64,000 nt of DNA from Paenibacillus polymyxa (GCF_015710975.1 NZ_CP049783.1:2291501-2355500); one strand, 5' to 3'. Positions 8,485 to 17,722 are shown, numbered from the stretch's first letter. The notes: generated by a model not told the origin, from the sequence alone. Translations and numbers: made by a program.

Positions 8485-9102
8485 TTAAGTGTGTGGTAAA
8501 GGATACGGAGTCCACGATTGAAAAACATACTTCATATCCGGGGTATCCTTTTCGAGCATAAATGGGAGAATATCCATAATAGCCCTTGCTTTACTGCCAG
8601 CATAAAAGTTGCAGGAGCTATGTAACAGTTTGTTTGCCTTTATTAACTGGCTGAGCTGCAGCATAACGTTTTCCACGCTTGTTCGGTCAATACGTTCATA
8701 AACGTCCTGACGGATCGAAATGAGCATGCCGCAATTATTGGAAGATCGGGACATGGTGTCATTGGACAAAAGAATGTACACTTCCGGCGTGGTATCTTTG
8801 TTATAGGACGATTTGATACTAGGAGCCTCTATAACCAGCATCAAAGGAGTCATTTCATCATCGGTTACAATGCGGAGCAGCTCCTGCTCGTCCCAGCGGA
8901 TCTTGCCGTGTTTGGCTTTCTTCGATTGATAGACAGACACACGGGTATTGCGGATTCCTGATATATTCAAGAGCGCTTCAAAACAATCGAACAAGTTAGT
9001 AAAGCACTCTTCGGCAAACAAAGTGTGCTTCTCCGACAAGGAACCTGTCATTATGAAATTATAATGTAGGTTGTTAACCACAAGCATCCACCCTTTATTC
9101 AT
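8485..9102 (-). CDS. hypothetical protein, 205 aa, first gene of the operon
   Basis: A soluble alpha/beta protein of unrecognised family. Segments include EECFTNLFDCFEALLNISGI, a strand TPLMLVIEAPSIKSS, and EVYILLSNDTMSRSSNNCGM. The start is uncertain: ATG at 9102, ATG five codons later, or a GTG seven codons in, which has GGGTGG 6 nt upstream. It leads the seven-gene minus-strand unit ending at 5162, so the operon promoter should lie in 9103-9180. Nothing in its sequence shows enzymatic activity. Confidence 0.5.
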   Translation of the reverse strand: MNKGWMLVVNNLHYNFIMTGSLSEKHTLFAEECFTNLFDCFEALLNISGIRNTRVSVYQSKKAKHGKIRWDEQELLRIVTDDEMTPLMLVIEAPSIKSSYNKDTTPEVYILLSNDTMSRSSNNCGMLISIRQDVYERIDRTSVENVMLQLSQLIKANKLLHSSCNFYAGSKARAIMDILPFMLEKDTPDMKYVFQSWTPYPLPHT

Positions 9103-9425
9103 GAATTACCAATTATCCTACCATAATATATGACACGGTGATTGAATTCACCTTTTGCGGGATTCGTTAAAATCGTTTGGAAACCAGTTCAACTTCGCGT
9201 ATACTAGGAAAGTCATATATGGAACGGCCTGAGCCGCCTTGCGGCCGTATGTTGAGTTACATGAACAGATTCAACGATAACGGATATGCTCCCTTCCTGA
9301 AAAGGGGAGAATGAGAACCGATACAAAAATGGGAATTCTGAACTATGGAACGATAGATGTCATATGGCACATGAACCTATTTTACGTGACACATATTGAA
9401 TACAGATAAGGGAAGTGAATACAAC
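9103..9425. promoter_or_regulatory. divergent promoter region and long helicase leader
   Basis: On the plus strand TTGGAA at 9177-9182, a 17-nt spacer and TATACT at 9200-9205 form a good sigma-A promoter for the helicase. Its leader would be about 210 nt. It contains a GCCGC-ctt-GCGGC hairpin near 9231-9244 and no obvious open frame. Long leaders on RNA-helicase mRNAs often mediate cold or autoregulatory control; that role here is inference. The left part must also hold the promoter of the minus-strand operon, which I could not place. Confidence 0.5.
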
Positions 9426-11072
9426 TTGAAGAATTTTACAGCATTAGGCGTGGAGCAACATTGGGTAGAAGCCTTGAAAGAGCAAGGCATCTCAGCGCCA
9501 ACACCTGTACAACAGGAGTCCATTCCACTGTTGATGGAAGGTCAGGATGTGATTGCCGAGGCACATACGGGCACGGGGAAGACGCTTGCGTTTTTACTGC
9601 CGATTCTACAAAAGCTGAATTTGGACAAGCGGCATCCGCAGGCGCTCGTGATTGCACCTACGCGTGAATTGGCGCTCCAGATTACAGAGGAAGCAAAATG
9701 CTTGGCTGCTGCGGAACCGAGTTTATCTCTGCTAGCTGTTTACGGAGGACAGGACGTGGAGCGTCAGCTTCGTAAACTAAAAGGTGGCGCACAACTGATT
9801 ATTGGTACACCTGGGCGACTATTGGATCACCTGAGACGTGGCACGCTTGATTTAGGCGGCATTAAAATGCTGGTCCTGGATGAGGCTGACCAAATGTTAC
9901 ACATGGGCTTCTTGAACGATGTGGAAACGATTCTTCAGGAGGTTCCTTACCGGAGACAAACCATGCTGTTTTCCGCTACGATGCCAGCTGGTATTCGCAA
10001 GCTGGCTCGTGTCTATATGAACGAACCCGTTGATGTCAAAGTGAAATCGGCTTCTTCCGTTCCAGTGAGCCAAATCCGTCAGGTCGTTGTACAAACAACA
10101 GACCGTGGTAAGCAACAGGCATTGGTAGATATGCTGAATACGGATCGTCCGTATTTGGCTGTTATTTTCTGCCGTACTAAGCGTCGGGCTTCTAAACTGA
10201 ATGAGGAGCTCCAGGAGATGGGGTTCGAGAGCGGTGAGCTGCACGGGGACTTGTCCCAGAACAAGCGGGAGCAAGTGATGAAGGCGTTCCGTGAAGCGAA
10301 ACTTCAATTGCTCGTAGCGACAGATGTAGCCGCACGCGGCCTCGATGTAGAAGGCGTCACGCATGTCTTCAACTATGACATGCCGCAGGATGCCGAAAGC
10401 TACATCCACCGCATCGGACGTACCGGTCGTGCCGGAGGCAAAGGCGTTGCGGTGACGCTCGCCACGCCAAGGGATGTTCCTGAGCTTCGGAACATCCAAA
10501 GAGTTGCTGGTGTCACATTCACCAGCAGTGAGGGCGGCGGGCAGCGTAGACCTGCTCCCGATACGGCTGAGCGGCAGGGTAGAAATGACCGCTCAGGCAG
10601 AAACGACCGCCGTTCCTTTGGCGGCAACGATGCTGGCGGCGGACGCCGCAGCGGCCGCGAACAGGCGGGTCGTCGTGACGGTGCAAGCGGCGAGCGTCGC
10701 TCCAACCGCAGTAGCAGTGAACGTGGCGGATATGACCGCAGTAGCGGCCGTTCTGTACGCGAAGGTCAAGGCCGCTCGGCAGGCCAAAGCAGCGGACGTG
10801 GCGGATATGACCGTAGCAGCGGCGGTTCCGCACGCGGAGGCCAAGGCCGCTCCGCAGAGCAAAGCAGCGGACGTGGCGGATATGACCGTAGCAGCGGCGG
10901 TTCTGCACGCGGAGGTCAAGGTCGTTCGGCAGGCCAAAGCAGCGGACGTAGCGGATATGACCGTAGCAGCGGCGGTTCCGCACGCGGAGGCCAAGGTGGA
11001 CGCGGTGGACAAGCCAAAGGCGGTCCGCGTGGTGGTCAAGGTCAAGGAGGCCGACGCGGTCGGTCCAGGTAG
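9426..11072 (+). CDS. DEAD-box RNA helicase with RG-rich tail (CshA-like)
   Basis: ATP-dependent RNA helicase for ribosome assembly, mRNA decay and cold adaptation. TTG at 9426, with GGGAAG about 10 nt upstream, is preferred over TTG at 9396. Motifs in order are the Q motif (PTPVQQESIP), AHTGTGKT, PTRELALQ, GGQDVE, TPGRLLDH, DEAD near residue 152, SATMP, RGLDV and HRIGRTGRAGG. From about residue 370 the tail is Arg/Gly/Ser-rich, with four copies of a 25-residue unit (YDRSSGGSARGGQGRSA core) encoded by 75-bp repeats. Such tails bind RNA. B. subtilis CshA is the closest remembered relative; the repeat tail here is longer. Confidence 0.9.
   Translation: MKNFTALGVEQHWVEALKEQGISAPTPVQQESIPLLMEGQDVIAEAHTGTGKTLAFLLPILQKLNLDKRHPQALVIAPTRELALQITEEAKCLAAAEPSLSLLAVYGGQDVERQLRKLKGGAQLIIGTPGRLLDHLRRGTLDLGGIKMLVLDEADQMLHMGFLNDVETILQEVPYRRQTMLFSATMPAGIRKLARVYMNEPVDVKVKSASSVPVSQIRQVVVQTTDRGKQQALVDMLNTDRPYLAVIFCRTKRRASKLNEELQEMGFESGELHGDLSQNKREQVMKAFREAKLQLLVATDVAARGLDVEGVTHVFNYDMPQDAESYIHRIGRTGRAGGKGVAVTLATPRDVPELRNIQRVAGVTFTSSEGGGQRRPAPDTAERQGRNDRSGRNDRRSFGGNDAGGGRRSGREQAGRRDGASGERRSNRSSSERGGYDRSSGRSVREGQGRSAGQSSGRGGYDRSSGGSARGGQGRSAEQSSGRGGYDRSSGGSARGGQGRSAGQSSGRSGYDRSSGGSARGGQGGRGGQAKGGPRGGQGQGGRRGRSR
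10722..11030 (+). repeat. 75-bp tandem repeats inside the helicase tail
   Basis: The segment GGCGGATATGACCG recurs near 10725, 10800, 10875 and 10950 (AGCGGATATGACCG in the last) at 75-bp intervals. Each unit encodes 25 residues of the RG-rich tail. Units differ by only a few bases, so slippage or recombination could change their number between strains. Confidence 0.85.
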
Positions 11073-11117
11073 ATAAAATGGGGGTATTCTCATAGAATGC
11101 TCCACTATGGTTATCAT

Positions 11118-11152
11118 AATAGCCCCGGGGAGGCTCATCTTCCGGGGCTATT
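11118..11152 (+). terminator. terminator-like hairpin after the helicase
   Basis: AATAGCCCCGG at 11118-11128 pairs with CCGGGGCTATT at 11142-11152. The following sequence has only a weak T tract. Confidence 0.7.
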
Positions 11153-11276
11153 GTAATCTTCAACTATGCCGCTGCAAGAACAGCATCATAAGATAAAGAG
11201 CAACCAAAGATGCCCTGAGATAACCGAATAGCGGTCAGGACATTTTTTAAAAGATAATTTGGAGGGGTTATACATC

Positions 11277-12221
11277 ATGCAGGAACAGGATATGGGCAAG
11301 CGTGCCATGGTCTCAGCATGGATCAGCCTGATCAGCAACATCCTCTTAACCGGCATCAAAATAATCGCAGGACTCATGTTCAACAGTAAGGTGCTGGTGG
11401 CCGATGGTGTGCATAACGCCGGGGACGTCATTGCTTCTGCAACGGCACTGGGAGCGATGAGAATATCCAGCCAGCCGCCGGATGAGGATCATCCTTATGG
11501 TCATGGCAAGGCAGAAGTAATTGGTGCTAGTGTAGTGGCGGTCATACTGTTCGGGGCAGGCATATTTATCGGCTATCATTCCATTGCCGCACTGTTCGAA
11601 CCGATGCCACAGGAGCATATACTGGCATTGGTGGCCGCCATTATTTCCTTGCTCTGGAAACAGTGGCTGTATATCTACACGATTCGTATTGGCAGAGCGG
11701 CCAATAGTCAGGGTCTCATTGCGACGGCAAAAGATCACCTGGCTGATGTGTATGCCTCGGGAGCGGCTGTCTTGGGGATCGGATTAGGACTGATCGGGGA
11801 ACATTGGGATATTCCGATTTTATCTTACGGCGACCCCATTGCGGGGTTCGTAGTGGCGTTGCTGGTTCTGAAATTGGCGTGGGAAATGGGTCGCGAATCC
11901 ATAGATGTGCTCATGGAGAAGGCCATTGCAACCGAGGAAATCGAAAGCTACGCAGCAGCGGCACTGAGTGTAGTCGAGGTTCAGCGTATTGATCGTATCC
12001 GTGCCCGTGAGCATGGTCATTATATTATCGTTGATATCCGAGCTTCAGTGGATGCCTCTTTGACGATTCAGCAGGGACACGATATTATCCGGCTGATCAA
12101 GAGGGCCGTCATGAAGCAGGAGCCGCGGGTTTATGAGGTGCTTGTCCATTTGAATCCGTGGTATGCAGACGACCTCCATGCTGTAAAATCAACACAAAAA
12201 GACCCTGAAGATAAGGTATAA
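11277..12221 (+). CDS. cation diffusion facilitator (CDF) metal exporter
   Basis: 314-residue membrane protein that exports divalent metal ions (zinc, manganese, iron or cobalt) by proton antiport. ATG at 11277 follows TTGGAGGGG. About six membrane helices occupy residues 10-205. Metal-site motifs are DGVHNAGDV in helix 2, HPYGHGKAE after it, and AKDHLADVYAS in helix 5; the paired Asp and His residues form the transport site. The C-terminal 100 residues are the cytoplasmic dimer domain, with HGHYIIVDIRASVDASLTI. Metal preference cannot be assigned. It appears monocistronic. Confidence 0.88.
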   Translation: MQEQDMGKRAMVSAWISLISNILLTGIKIIAGLMFNSKVLVADGVHNAGDVIASATALGAMRISSQPPDEDHPYGHGKAEVIGASVVAVILFGAGIFIGYHSIAALFEPMPQEHILALVAAIISLLWKQWLYIYTIRIGRAANSQGLIATAKDHLADVYASGAAVLGIGLGLIGEHWDIPILSYGDPIAGFVVALLVLKLAWEMGRESIDVLMEKAIATEEIESYAAAALSVVEVQRIDRIRAREHGHYIIVDIRASVDASLTIQQGHDIIRLIKRAVMKQEPRVYEVLVHLNPWYADDLHAVKSTQKDPEDKV

Positions 12222-12334
12222 CCGATACGAATAACGCCCCTAGAACATACGACGCGAATTGACAGATAACTTGCCGGAAGGGTATGCTTTTAAAAGCCGA
12301 ACGATGATGAATAAAAGCGAGGTTACCCGAAAAT

Positions 12335-13348
12335 ATGCGAAAATTTTTAAAATGGCTAGGTATTTCTGTGACTGCTGCAGTCCTTTTAGTGGGCGGATAT
12401 TATGCTTATTCTATATATCATTTTACGAACCAAATTTCGGTTGCTTCCGGACAGGATTCGAAATTTAAACCGCAAACCCAAACTTCAACCAATGTACAAC
12501 CTGTAGAGGTATCACTCCCACCGGAATGGGATGGAACAGAAAGAGTAAATATTCTGCTGCTTGGCGGAGATTCCCGTGGAGAAGATTCAGGGCGTTCTGA
12601 CTCGGTTATGGTTGCTTCTGTTGATCCGGTTACGAAAAAGGCCACACTTATGTCGATTCTTCGTGATACGTATGTCAAGATCCCGGGTCATGGGCAAAGT
12701 CGATTGAATGCTGCCTTTTCCTACGGTGGGCCGGATTTGACCAGACAGACTGTGAGCGACCTTCTGGGCATACCGATTCAATATTATGTATATACTGATT
12801 TTAATGGTTTCATTGCACTGGTTGACTCTGTAGGTGGTATTGACCTGGATGTCGAAAAAGATATGCATTACACGTCCAAGGCAGACAAACACCAGTTTGA
12901 TATTGACTTGAAAAAGGGAATGCAGCACATGGACGGTAAAACAGCCTTGCAATATGTACGTTTCCGTCATGATGCGACTTCGGATTTTACACGTACGGAG
13001 CGACAGCGCAAATTCATTACCGAACTGGGCAGTAAAATACAATCGACCTCGTCGCTCATTAAACTGCCAAGTATTTTAAATAGCATTTCTCCTTATATTG
13101 AAACGAATCTGAGTACAACGGAAATGCTGCAGTTGGCTTCATTGGGTTTTAATATCGATGCTAAAACAGTAGCGAAGCAGCAAATCCCGCCAAATGAACT
13201 GGTGCGCGGGGAAACCATCAAGGGTGCACAGGTGTTGGGTGTGGATGAGCGGAAGCTCAAGCGGTTCATACAGAATCTTTTTGATCAAGAAAACAAACCT
13301 GTGACTACGACAGTGGAGGCTGCCACCACGACAAATGATACTCCATAA
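12335..13348 (+). CDS. LCP (LytR-CpsA-Psr) wall-polymer transferase
   Basis: 337 residues with one N-terminal membrane helix (residues 7-28) and an extracellular LCP domain. LCP enzymes move teichoic or other anionic glycopolymers from a lipid carrier to peptidoglycan. Motifs are NILLLGGDSR, GRSDSVMVASVD, MSILRDTYVKIPGHG, GGIDLDV and a late ALQYVRFRHD followed by DFTRTERQRKFI; the Arg and Asp residues bind the pyrophosphate lipid. Ser/Thr-rich ends fit an exported protein. GAGG stands 13 nt before ATG at 12335, a long spacing. A strong terminator follows, so it is probably a single-gene unit. Confidence 0.88.
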   Translation: MRKFLKWLGISVTAAVLLVGGYYAYSIYHFTNQISVASGQDSKFKPQTQTSTNVQPVEVSLPPEWDGTERVNILLLGGDSRGEDSGRSDSVMVASVDPVTKKATLMSILRDTYVKIPGHGQSRLNAAFSYGGPDLTRQTVSDLLGIPIQYYVYTDFNGFIALVDSVGGIDLDVEKDMHYTSKADKHQFDIDLKKGMQHMDGKTALQYVRFRHDATSDFTRTERQRKFITELGSKIQSTSSLIKLPSILNSISPYIETNLSTTEMLQLASLGFNIDAKTVAKQQIPPNELVRGETIKGAQVLGVDERKLKRFIQNLFDQENKPVTTTVEAATTTNDTP

Positions 13349-13355
13349 CCATTCA

Positions 13356-13401
13356 AAGCAAGCGAAGTTCGTACAATAACGTACAACTTTGTTTGCTTTT
13401 G
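13356..13401 (+). terminator. rho-independent terminator after the LCP gene
   Basis: AAAGCAAGCGAAGTTCGTAC pairs, with small mismatches, with GTACAACTTTGTTTGCTTT, followed by T-rich sequence. Confidence 0.8.
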
Positions 13402-13498
13402 TGTTTATTTGGGTATAACCTTGTATATTTTGTTCCAAAAATATATCGTAATTATGAAGAACGTATACTCATCTGTCTAAAGAGAAGGGGAATGTCAT

Positions 13499-14644
13499 GT
13501 GGAAATAACTCCGGCATGGAAAGACCGGTTTAAGAAGTTTTTTCTGAACAACAAGTTTGTGTTATTCCTGTTGGTACTGCTGCTGATCGGCTTGAATATC
13601 TTAGTGCTTACCAAAATTTCATACATATTTACCCCTGTCATCGTGCTGCTGAAAACGATTATTCTCCCTGTCATTTTGTCCGGTGTATTGTACTATCTGC
13701 TCAATCCGTTGGTAGATGTACTGGAGCGGAATAAGGTAAAGCGAGTATACTCCATTGTTGTTCTGTTTTTGCTCATTATAGGGATTATCGCTATTGTGGT
13801 TACGTCGGTGGTACCTGTGATCCGTGATCAGATACAGGGCCTTATCCAAAATGTCCCTGCTTATACCGAGCAAGTCAAACAACAGTTTGAGCGACTGATT
13901 GGCAGTAACTTTGTGAACCAGTTCCAGAACACCATTCAAATAGATCCATCTGAACTGGCCTCCAAAGCTTCTGAAAAGTTATCTGGCTTTATCAATAATG
14001 CATGGACGGGGGTGGGAAGCTTTTTGGGTGTGATTACGGAAACTGTGCTTGCGATCGCTACGGTTCCGTTCATTCTGTTCTATTTGCTGAAAGATGGACA
14101 CAAGCTGCCGCAGTGGATTCTAAAAATGCTTCCACCTATGTTTCGTAAAGAGACAGATCGTATCATGACCGAAATGAATCATCAGGTCAGCTCGTACATT
14201 CGTGGACAAATTATTGTTAGCTTCTGTATTGGAGTGCTGCTATATATAGGTTATCTGATTATTGGATTGGACTACTCTTTGACGCTTGCGGTCATTGCGT
14301 CTTTTACGAGCGTGGTTCCCTACTTAGGTCCTGTCATTGCCATTACACCCGCGTTAATCGTAGCTATAGTTACCTCACCGATCATGCTGCTCAAAATGGT
14401 TATCGTATGGACAGTTGTCCAGCTTATTGAGGGTAAATTTATTTCACCACAAATTATGGGTAAATCTCTTCGAGTACATCCGATTACGATTATCTTTGTT
14501 ATTTTGACAGCAGGCAATTTGTTTGGTGTGGTAGGGATTGTACTGGCTGTTCCAGGTTATGCCGTCTTGAAGGTCATCGTGACCCATCTGTTTAGTTTCT
14601 TTCAAAAGCGTTCACATCTTTATGAAGCAGATAAAGTAAAGTAA
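13499..14644 (+). CDS. AI-2E family permease
   Basis: 381-residue polytopic protein of the AI-2E/YdgG family, with about eight membrane helices, starting at GTG 13499 (AAGGGG 8 nt upstream; the neighbouring ATG frame stops at once). The helix order is typical: two near residues 17-70, one at 83-105, a periplasmic stretch with many Gln residues, then a cluster from 175 with the conserved [19 protein letters not shown] and [21 protein letters not shown]. Members include exporters and Na+/H+ antiporters; substrate here is unknown. A single-gene unit between the LCP gene and an oxidoreductase. Confidence 0.85.
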   Translation: MEITPAWKDRFKKFFLNNKFVLFLLVLLLIGLNILVLTKISYIFTPVIVLLKTIILPVILSGVLYYLLNPLVDVLERNKVKRVYSIVVLFLLIIGIIAIVVTSVVPVIRDQIQGLIQNVPAYTEQVKQQFERLIGSNFVNQFQNTIQIDPSELASKASEKLSGFINNAWTGVGSFLGVITETVLAIATVPFILFYLLKDGHKLPQWILKMLPPMFRKETDRIMTEMNHQVSSYIRGQIIVSFCIGVLLYIGYLIIGLDYSLTLAVIASFTSVVPYLGPVIAITPALIVAIVTSPIMLLKMVIVWTVVQLIEGKFISPQIMGKSLRVHPITIIFVILTAGNLFGVVGIVLAVPGYAVLKVIVTHLFSFFQKRSHLYEADKVK

Positions 14645-14781
14645 AAAGCAGTCTCTATGAAAAGTAAACATGACTAATGGGGCGCGTTAAATCTACTATT
14701 TTGCCCCTCTTGGTTAACTGTGGCTTTACGTGCTATACTTAATGCCTATTCTTATTCCACAATAGAAAGGTCAGACTTTTT

Positions 14782-15801
14782 ATGATAAAACTCAGCATTC
14801 TTGACCAATCTCCGGTATCGGAAGGCATGACGCATGCACAAGCATTACAAAAGACTGCTGAGCTTGCTATAGAGGCGGAACGCTTGGGTTATCATCGCTT
14901 TTGGGTATCCGAGCATCATGCTGCCTCTAATCTTGCAGGGTCAAGCCCCGAGGTATTGATTTCACACCTGGCTGCTCGTACCCAGACGATTCGGGTAGGG
15001 TCGGGCGGTGTGATGCTGCCCCATTACAGCGCTTATAAAGTAGCGGAAAACTTCCGGGTACTGGAGGGATTGTATCCGGGGCGCATTGATCTGGGTCTGG
15101 GGCGAGCGCCCGGAGGAATGCCGATTGCTACCAGAGCTTTGCAGGAGGGGAAAATGCGGGGCGGCATTGATCTGTACCCCGAGCAGCTGGATGATCTGCT
15201 AGCCTACTTGCACGATAGCACAGGCAGCCAGCATCGCTTCGGTTCGCTACAGGCGATGCCGCTCGTAGAGACTGTGCCGGAAATGTGGCTGCTTGGCTCT
15301 AGCGGTGATAGCGCGGGTCTGGCCGCCGAGCGTGGCGTAGGCTTTGCGTTCGCGCAGTTTATTAATGGTGAAGGCGGCACAGGTGCTATGAAGGGATATC
15401 AGGAAAACTTCCAGCCTTCCCAGCATAGTGACCAACCGCGTTCGCTTGTCTCCGTATTTGCGATCTGTGCGGATACTGATGAGGAGGCCAATCGTTTGGC
15501 ATCCAGCATGGACTTGTCCCTGGTGCTTTTGGAACAGGGAACGCGTTCTGCAGGAACACCTTCCGTCGAAAAGGCGCTTGCGTATCCGTATACGCCATAT
15601 GACCGGATGCGCATTCGTGAGAATCGCAAGCGTATGGTGGTTGGTTCACCCGCACAGGTCAAGCGTCAGCTTGAGCAATTATCCAAGGACTATAATGCGC
15701 AGGAGATCATGGTTGCGAGCATTATTCACGACTTCGATGCCAAAATGAAATCTATACGTCTCATGGCTGAAGCATTTGGACTGTCCTCTGTACAGGCTTA
15801 A
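14782..15801 (+). CDS. LLM-class flavin-dependent oxidoreductase
   Basis: 339 residues, bacterial-luciferase-like TIM barrel, cytoplasmic, using reduced flavin. The opening KLSILDQSPVSEGMTHAQAL, the WVSEHHA motif, GSGGVMLPHYSAYKVAE and ALGLGRAPGG-like LGLGRAPGGMP are typical of the MsnO8 subgroup found widely in Bacillus. The substrate is unknown; relatives oxidise small organics or act in secondary metabolism. AGAAAGG lies about 12 nt before ATG at 14782. A strong terminator follows. Confidence 0.88.
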   Translation: MIKLSILDQSPVSEGMTHAQALQKTAELAIEAERLGYHRFWVSEHHAASNLAGSSPEVLISHLAARTQTIRVGSGGVMLPHYSAYKVAENFRVLEGLYPGRIDLGLGRAPGGMPIATRALQEGKMRGGIDLYPEQLDDLLAYLHDSTGSQHRFGSLQAMPLVETVPEMWLLGSSGDSAGLAAERGVGFAFAQFINGEGGTGAMKGYQENFQPSQHSDQPRSLVSVFAICADTDEEANRLASSMDLSLVLLEQGTRSAGTPSVEKALAYPYTPYDRMRIRENRKRMVVGSPAQVKRQLEQLSKDYNAQEIMVASIIHDFDAKMKSIRLMAEAFGLSSVQA

Positions 15802-15822
15802 TGCGAATGGCCAGAATCAGAA

Positions 15823-15853
15823 GATCACAGCTTGAGGGCTGTGATCTTTTTTT
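15823..15853 (+). terminator. rho-independent terminator
   Basis: GATCACAGC at 15823-15831 pairs with GCTGTGATC at 15838-15846, followed by eight Ts. Confidence 0.92.
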
Positions 15854-15865
15854 GTGAGTTAACAC

Positions 15866-15894
15866 TTGATAATGATTATCAATATCTTTATTAT
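15866..15894 (+). promoter_or_regulatory. Fur box overlapping a sigma-A promoter
   Basis: TTGATAATGATTATCAA at 15866-15882 is a perfect palindrome around one central base and matches the Fur consensus core GATAATGATTATC. TTGATA at 15866-15871 serves as -35, with a 17-nt spacer and TATTAT at 15889-15894 as -10. Iron-loaded Fur bound here would block polymerase, so the downstream ATPase should be induced by iron shortage. Confidence 0.9.
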
Positions 15895-15978
15895 ATAAAG
15901 ATAGAATGAAGTTTTGATGAATGTCGTGCGTTAAGCCCGTGATTATATATATTGGATTAGGGAAAGGGATGATTCCAA

Positions 15979-16872
15979 ATGTTTCGTCTGAAAACGGCAA
16001 ATCTGGATATTGCTTATGAAGATCGATTGATAGTAGAAGATCTGAACGTAGAAATACCGCAAGGGAAAATTACAGCGTTGGTGGGTGCAAATGGTTCCGG
16101 TAAGTCGACCATTTTGAAAACGATGGCTCGCATCATGAATCCTAAAGGCGGTAGCGTTCTGTTGGATGGTAAATCCATTCATAAGCAATCCACCCGGGAG
16201 GTAGCCAAGCAGTTGGCTATTTTGCCGCAGAATCCGACGGCACCGGAAGGATTGACCGTGACGGAACTGGTATCTTACGGACGTTTTCCCTATCAAAAAG
16301 GTTTTGGCTCCATGAAAGCGGACGATCGCAAAATGGTAGAGTGGGCCATCCAAGTAACAGGAATGAGCGAATTTCACGATCGTCCGATTGATCAGCTTTC
16401 TGGGGGGCAGCGTCAACGTGCCTGGATTGCTATGGCGCTTGCACAAGATACGGATATACTGTTTTTGGATGAGCCGACTACATTTTTGGATATGGCGCAT
16501 CAACTGGAAGTGCTGCATCTGCTGGAGTATCTGAATACTTCGGCAGAACGCACCATTGTTATGGTCGTGCACGACTTGAACCACGCAGCCCGCTATGCTC
16601 AGCATATGATTGCGATCAAAAAAGGGAAAGCGAAGGCGGTAGGAGCCCCGACGGAGGTTATGACCCCAGATGTGCTGCGTGAGGTGTTCGGGATTGAGGC
16701 GGATATTGTTACTGATCCTCGTACGGGGGTACCACTCTGTCTTCCGTATGCTTTGGCTGGTCAGCCTGCGGTAAGCCAAGCAGTAAAGGGAATGAATGTA
16801 GAAGAGAAACAAACGGTGGGTTCTGTTGCCGAGCGGCGTGATGCTAGACCACAAGTAGCAGCAAGAGGTTAG
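15979..16872 (+). CDS. yusV: iron-siderophore ABC transporter ATP-binding protein
   Basis: 297-residue cytoplasmic ATPase of the FecE/FhuC type that powers ferric-siderophore uptake. Walker A GANGSGKST lies at residues 36-44, the Q loop near residue 80 (ILPQNPTAPEGLTV), the signature LSGGQRQR near 140 and Walker B ILFLDEPT near 160, with switch His in VMVVHDLNH. Strongest recall is B. subtilis YusV, which is shared by several siderophore permeases. No permease or binding protein is next to it, so it is an orphan ATPase. The last 40 residues, after the LPYALAG segment, look like a variable extension. Its promoter carries a Fur box. Confidence 0.88.
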   Translation: MFRLKTANLDIAYEDRLIVEDLNVEIPQGKITALVGANGSGKSTILKTMARIMNPKGGSVLLDGKSIHKQSTREVAKQLAILPQNPTAPEGLTVTELVSYGRFPYQKGFGSMKADDRKMVEWAIQVTGMSEFHDRPIDQLSGGQRQRAWIAMALAQDTDILFLDEPTTFLDMAHQLEVLHLLEYLNTSAERTIVMVVHDLNHAARYAQHMIAIKKGKAKAVGAPTEVMTPDVLREVFGIEADIVTDPRTGVPLCLPYALAGQPAVSQAVKGMNVEEKQTVGSVAERRDARPQVAARG

Positions 16873-16944
16873 AGGGTGCGCCAAGTGGCAGCATCACGGT
16901 AAGGTTTTGTGAATATTGGCATGTCCGTCACGTTTTGGGTAAAA

Positions 16945-16959
16945 TAGGTTGAGAACCTA
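16945..16959. promoter_or_regulatory. short palindrome upstream of glutathione peroxidase
   Basis: TAGGTT-gag-AACCTA forms six-base arms 29 bp before the start codon. It could be an operator or a leader hairpin; there is no known match that I recognise. Confidence 0.3.
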
Positions 16960-16987
16960 AACCAAGCGACACGAAGGAGGATGCTAT

Positions 16988-17464
16988 ATGTCTGTCTATT
17001 CATATAATGCCGTAACACCAGCCAATCAGGAGGTTTCTCTGGAAACTTACACAGGTAAAGTGCTGGTTATTGCGAATACCGCTAGTAAGTGCGGACTTAC
17101 CCCGCAATATGGGGATTTGCAAAAGCTTTATGACGAATATAAGGATCGGGGACTCGTTGTTTTAGGCTTCCCCTGCAACCAGTTTGGCGGTCAGGAGCCG
17201 GGCAGCAGCGAGGAAGCGGCTGAATTTTGCCAATTGAATTACGGGGTTAATTTCCCGGTATTCGCTAAAGTGGATGTGAACGGACCAGATACAGCCCCTC
17301 TGTTTGAATATTTGAAGAAGCAACAGCCTGGAGAACAGGAAGATGGTACAATTCAGTGGAATTTTACAAAATTCATTGTGAATCGTGAAGGTGTGCCTGT
17401 GGGACGCTTTGAGCCCAAGGAGTCACCGGAAGCGATGAAAACGGCCATTGAGCAGTTATTATAA
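16988..17464 (+). CDS. bsaA: glutathione peroxidase family protein
   Basis: 158 residues, thioredoxin-fold peroxidase that reduces peroxides in the cytoplasm; in Firmicutes these enzymes are usually thioredoxin- or bacillithiol-linked rather than glutathione-linked. The peroxidatic cysteine is Cys35 in NTASKCGLTPQY. The other catalytic-triad residues lie in FPCNQFGGQEPG (Gln) and WNFTKF (Trp, Asn). Length is standard. ACGAAGGAGG stands 8 nt before ATG at 16988. It is followed by a terminator. The symbol follows the B. subtilis homologue and is by similarity. Confidence 0.9.
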   Translation: MSVYSYNAVTPANQEVSLETYTGKVLVIANTASKCGLTPQYGDLQKLYDEYKDRGLVVLGFPCNQFGGQEPGSSEEAAEFCQLNYGVNFPVFAKVDVNGPDTAPLFEYLKKQQPGEQEDGTIQWNFTKFIVNREGVPVGRFEPKESPEAMKTAIEQLL

Positions 17465-17498
17465 TAGCTTCGTGTAATTCCAAAGTATATGTGTAAAC

Positions 17499-17541
17499 AA
17501 GGTCTGATTTCCGCTTGTCTTAGGGGAAACGGACCTTTTTT
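17499..17541 (+). terminator. rho-independent terminator
   Basis: AAGGTCTGATTTCC pairs imperfectly with GGAAACGGACCTT and runs into a T tract. Confidence 0.8.
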
Positions 17542-17722
17542 TATTCCCTACATACGCATTTGCCTAAAGATTGACGTATCGTGTGAAAGTCTGTTCCAGG
17601 AGCATAATCAAGAGGCAGGTAGGGAAAACTGAATGGAGCAAAAAAAGATTTCAGCAAACGGCTGAGTTCAGATATCCTTGCCTTTTAAAATGTGGACAAA
17701 TTGTGAATATCATAAAAAGCTA

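Noticed and set aside
10474..11163. Long frames overlapping the helicase tail in other frames and on the minus strand (about 180-215 codons)
   Set aside because: They mirror the 75-bp G+C-rich repeats, giving low-complexity Ala/Val or Arg/His proteins, and lie inside a well supported gene.
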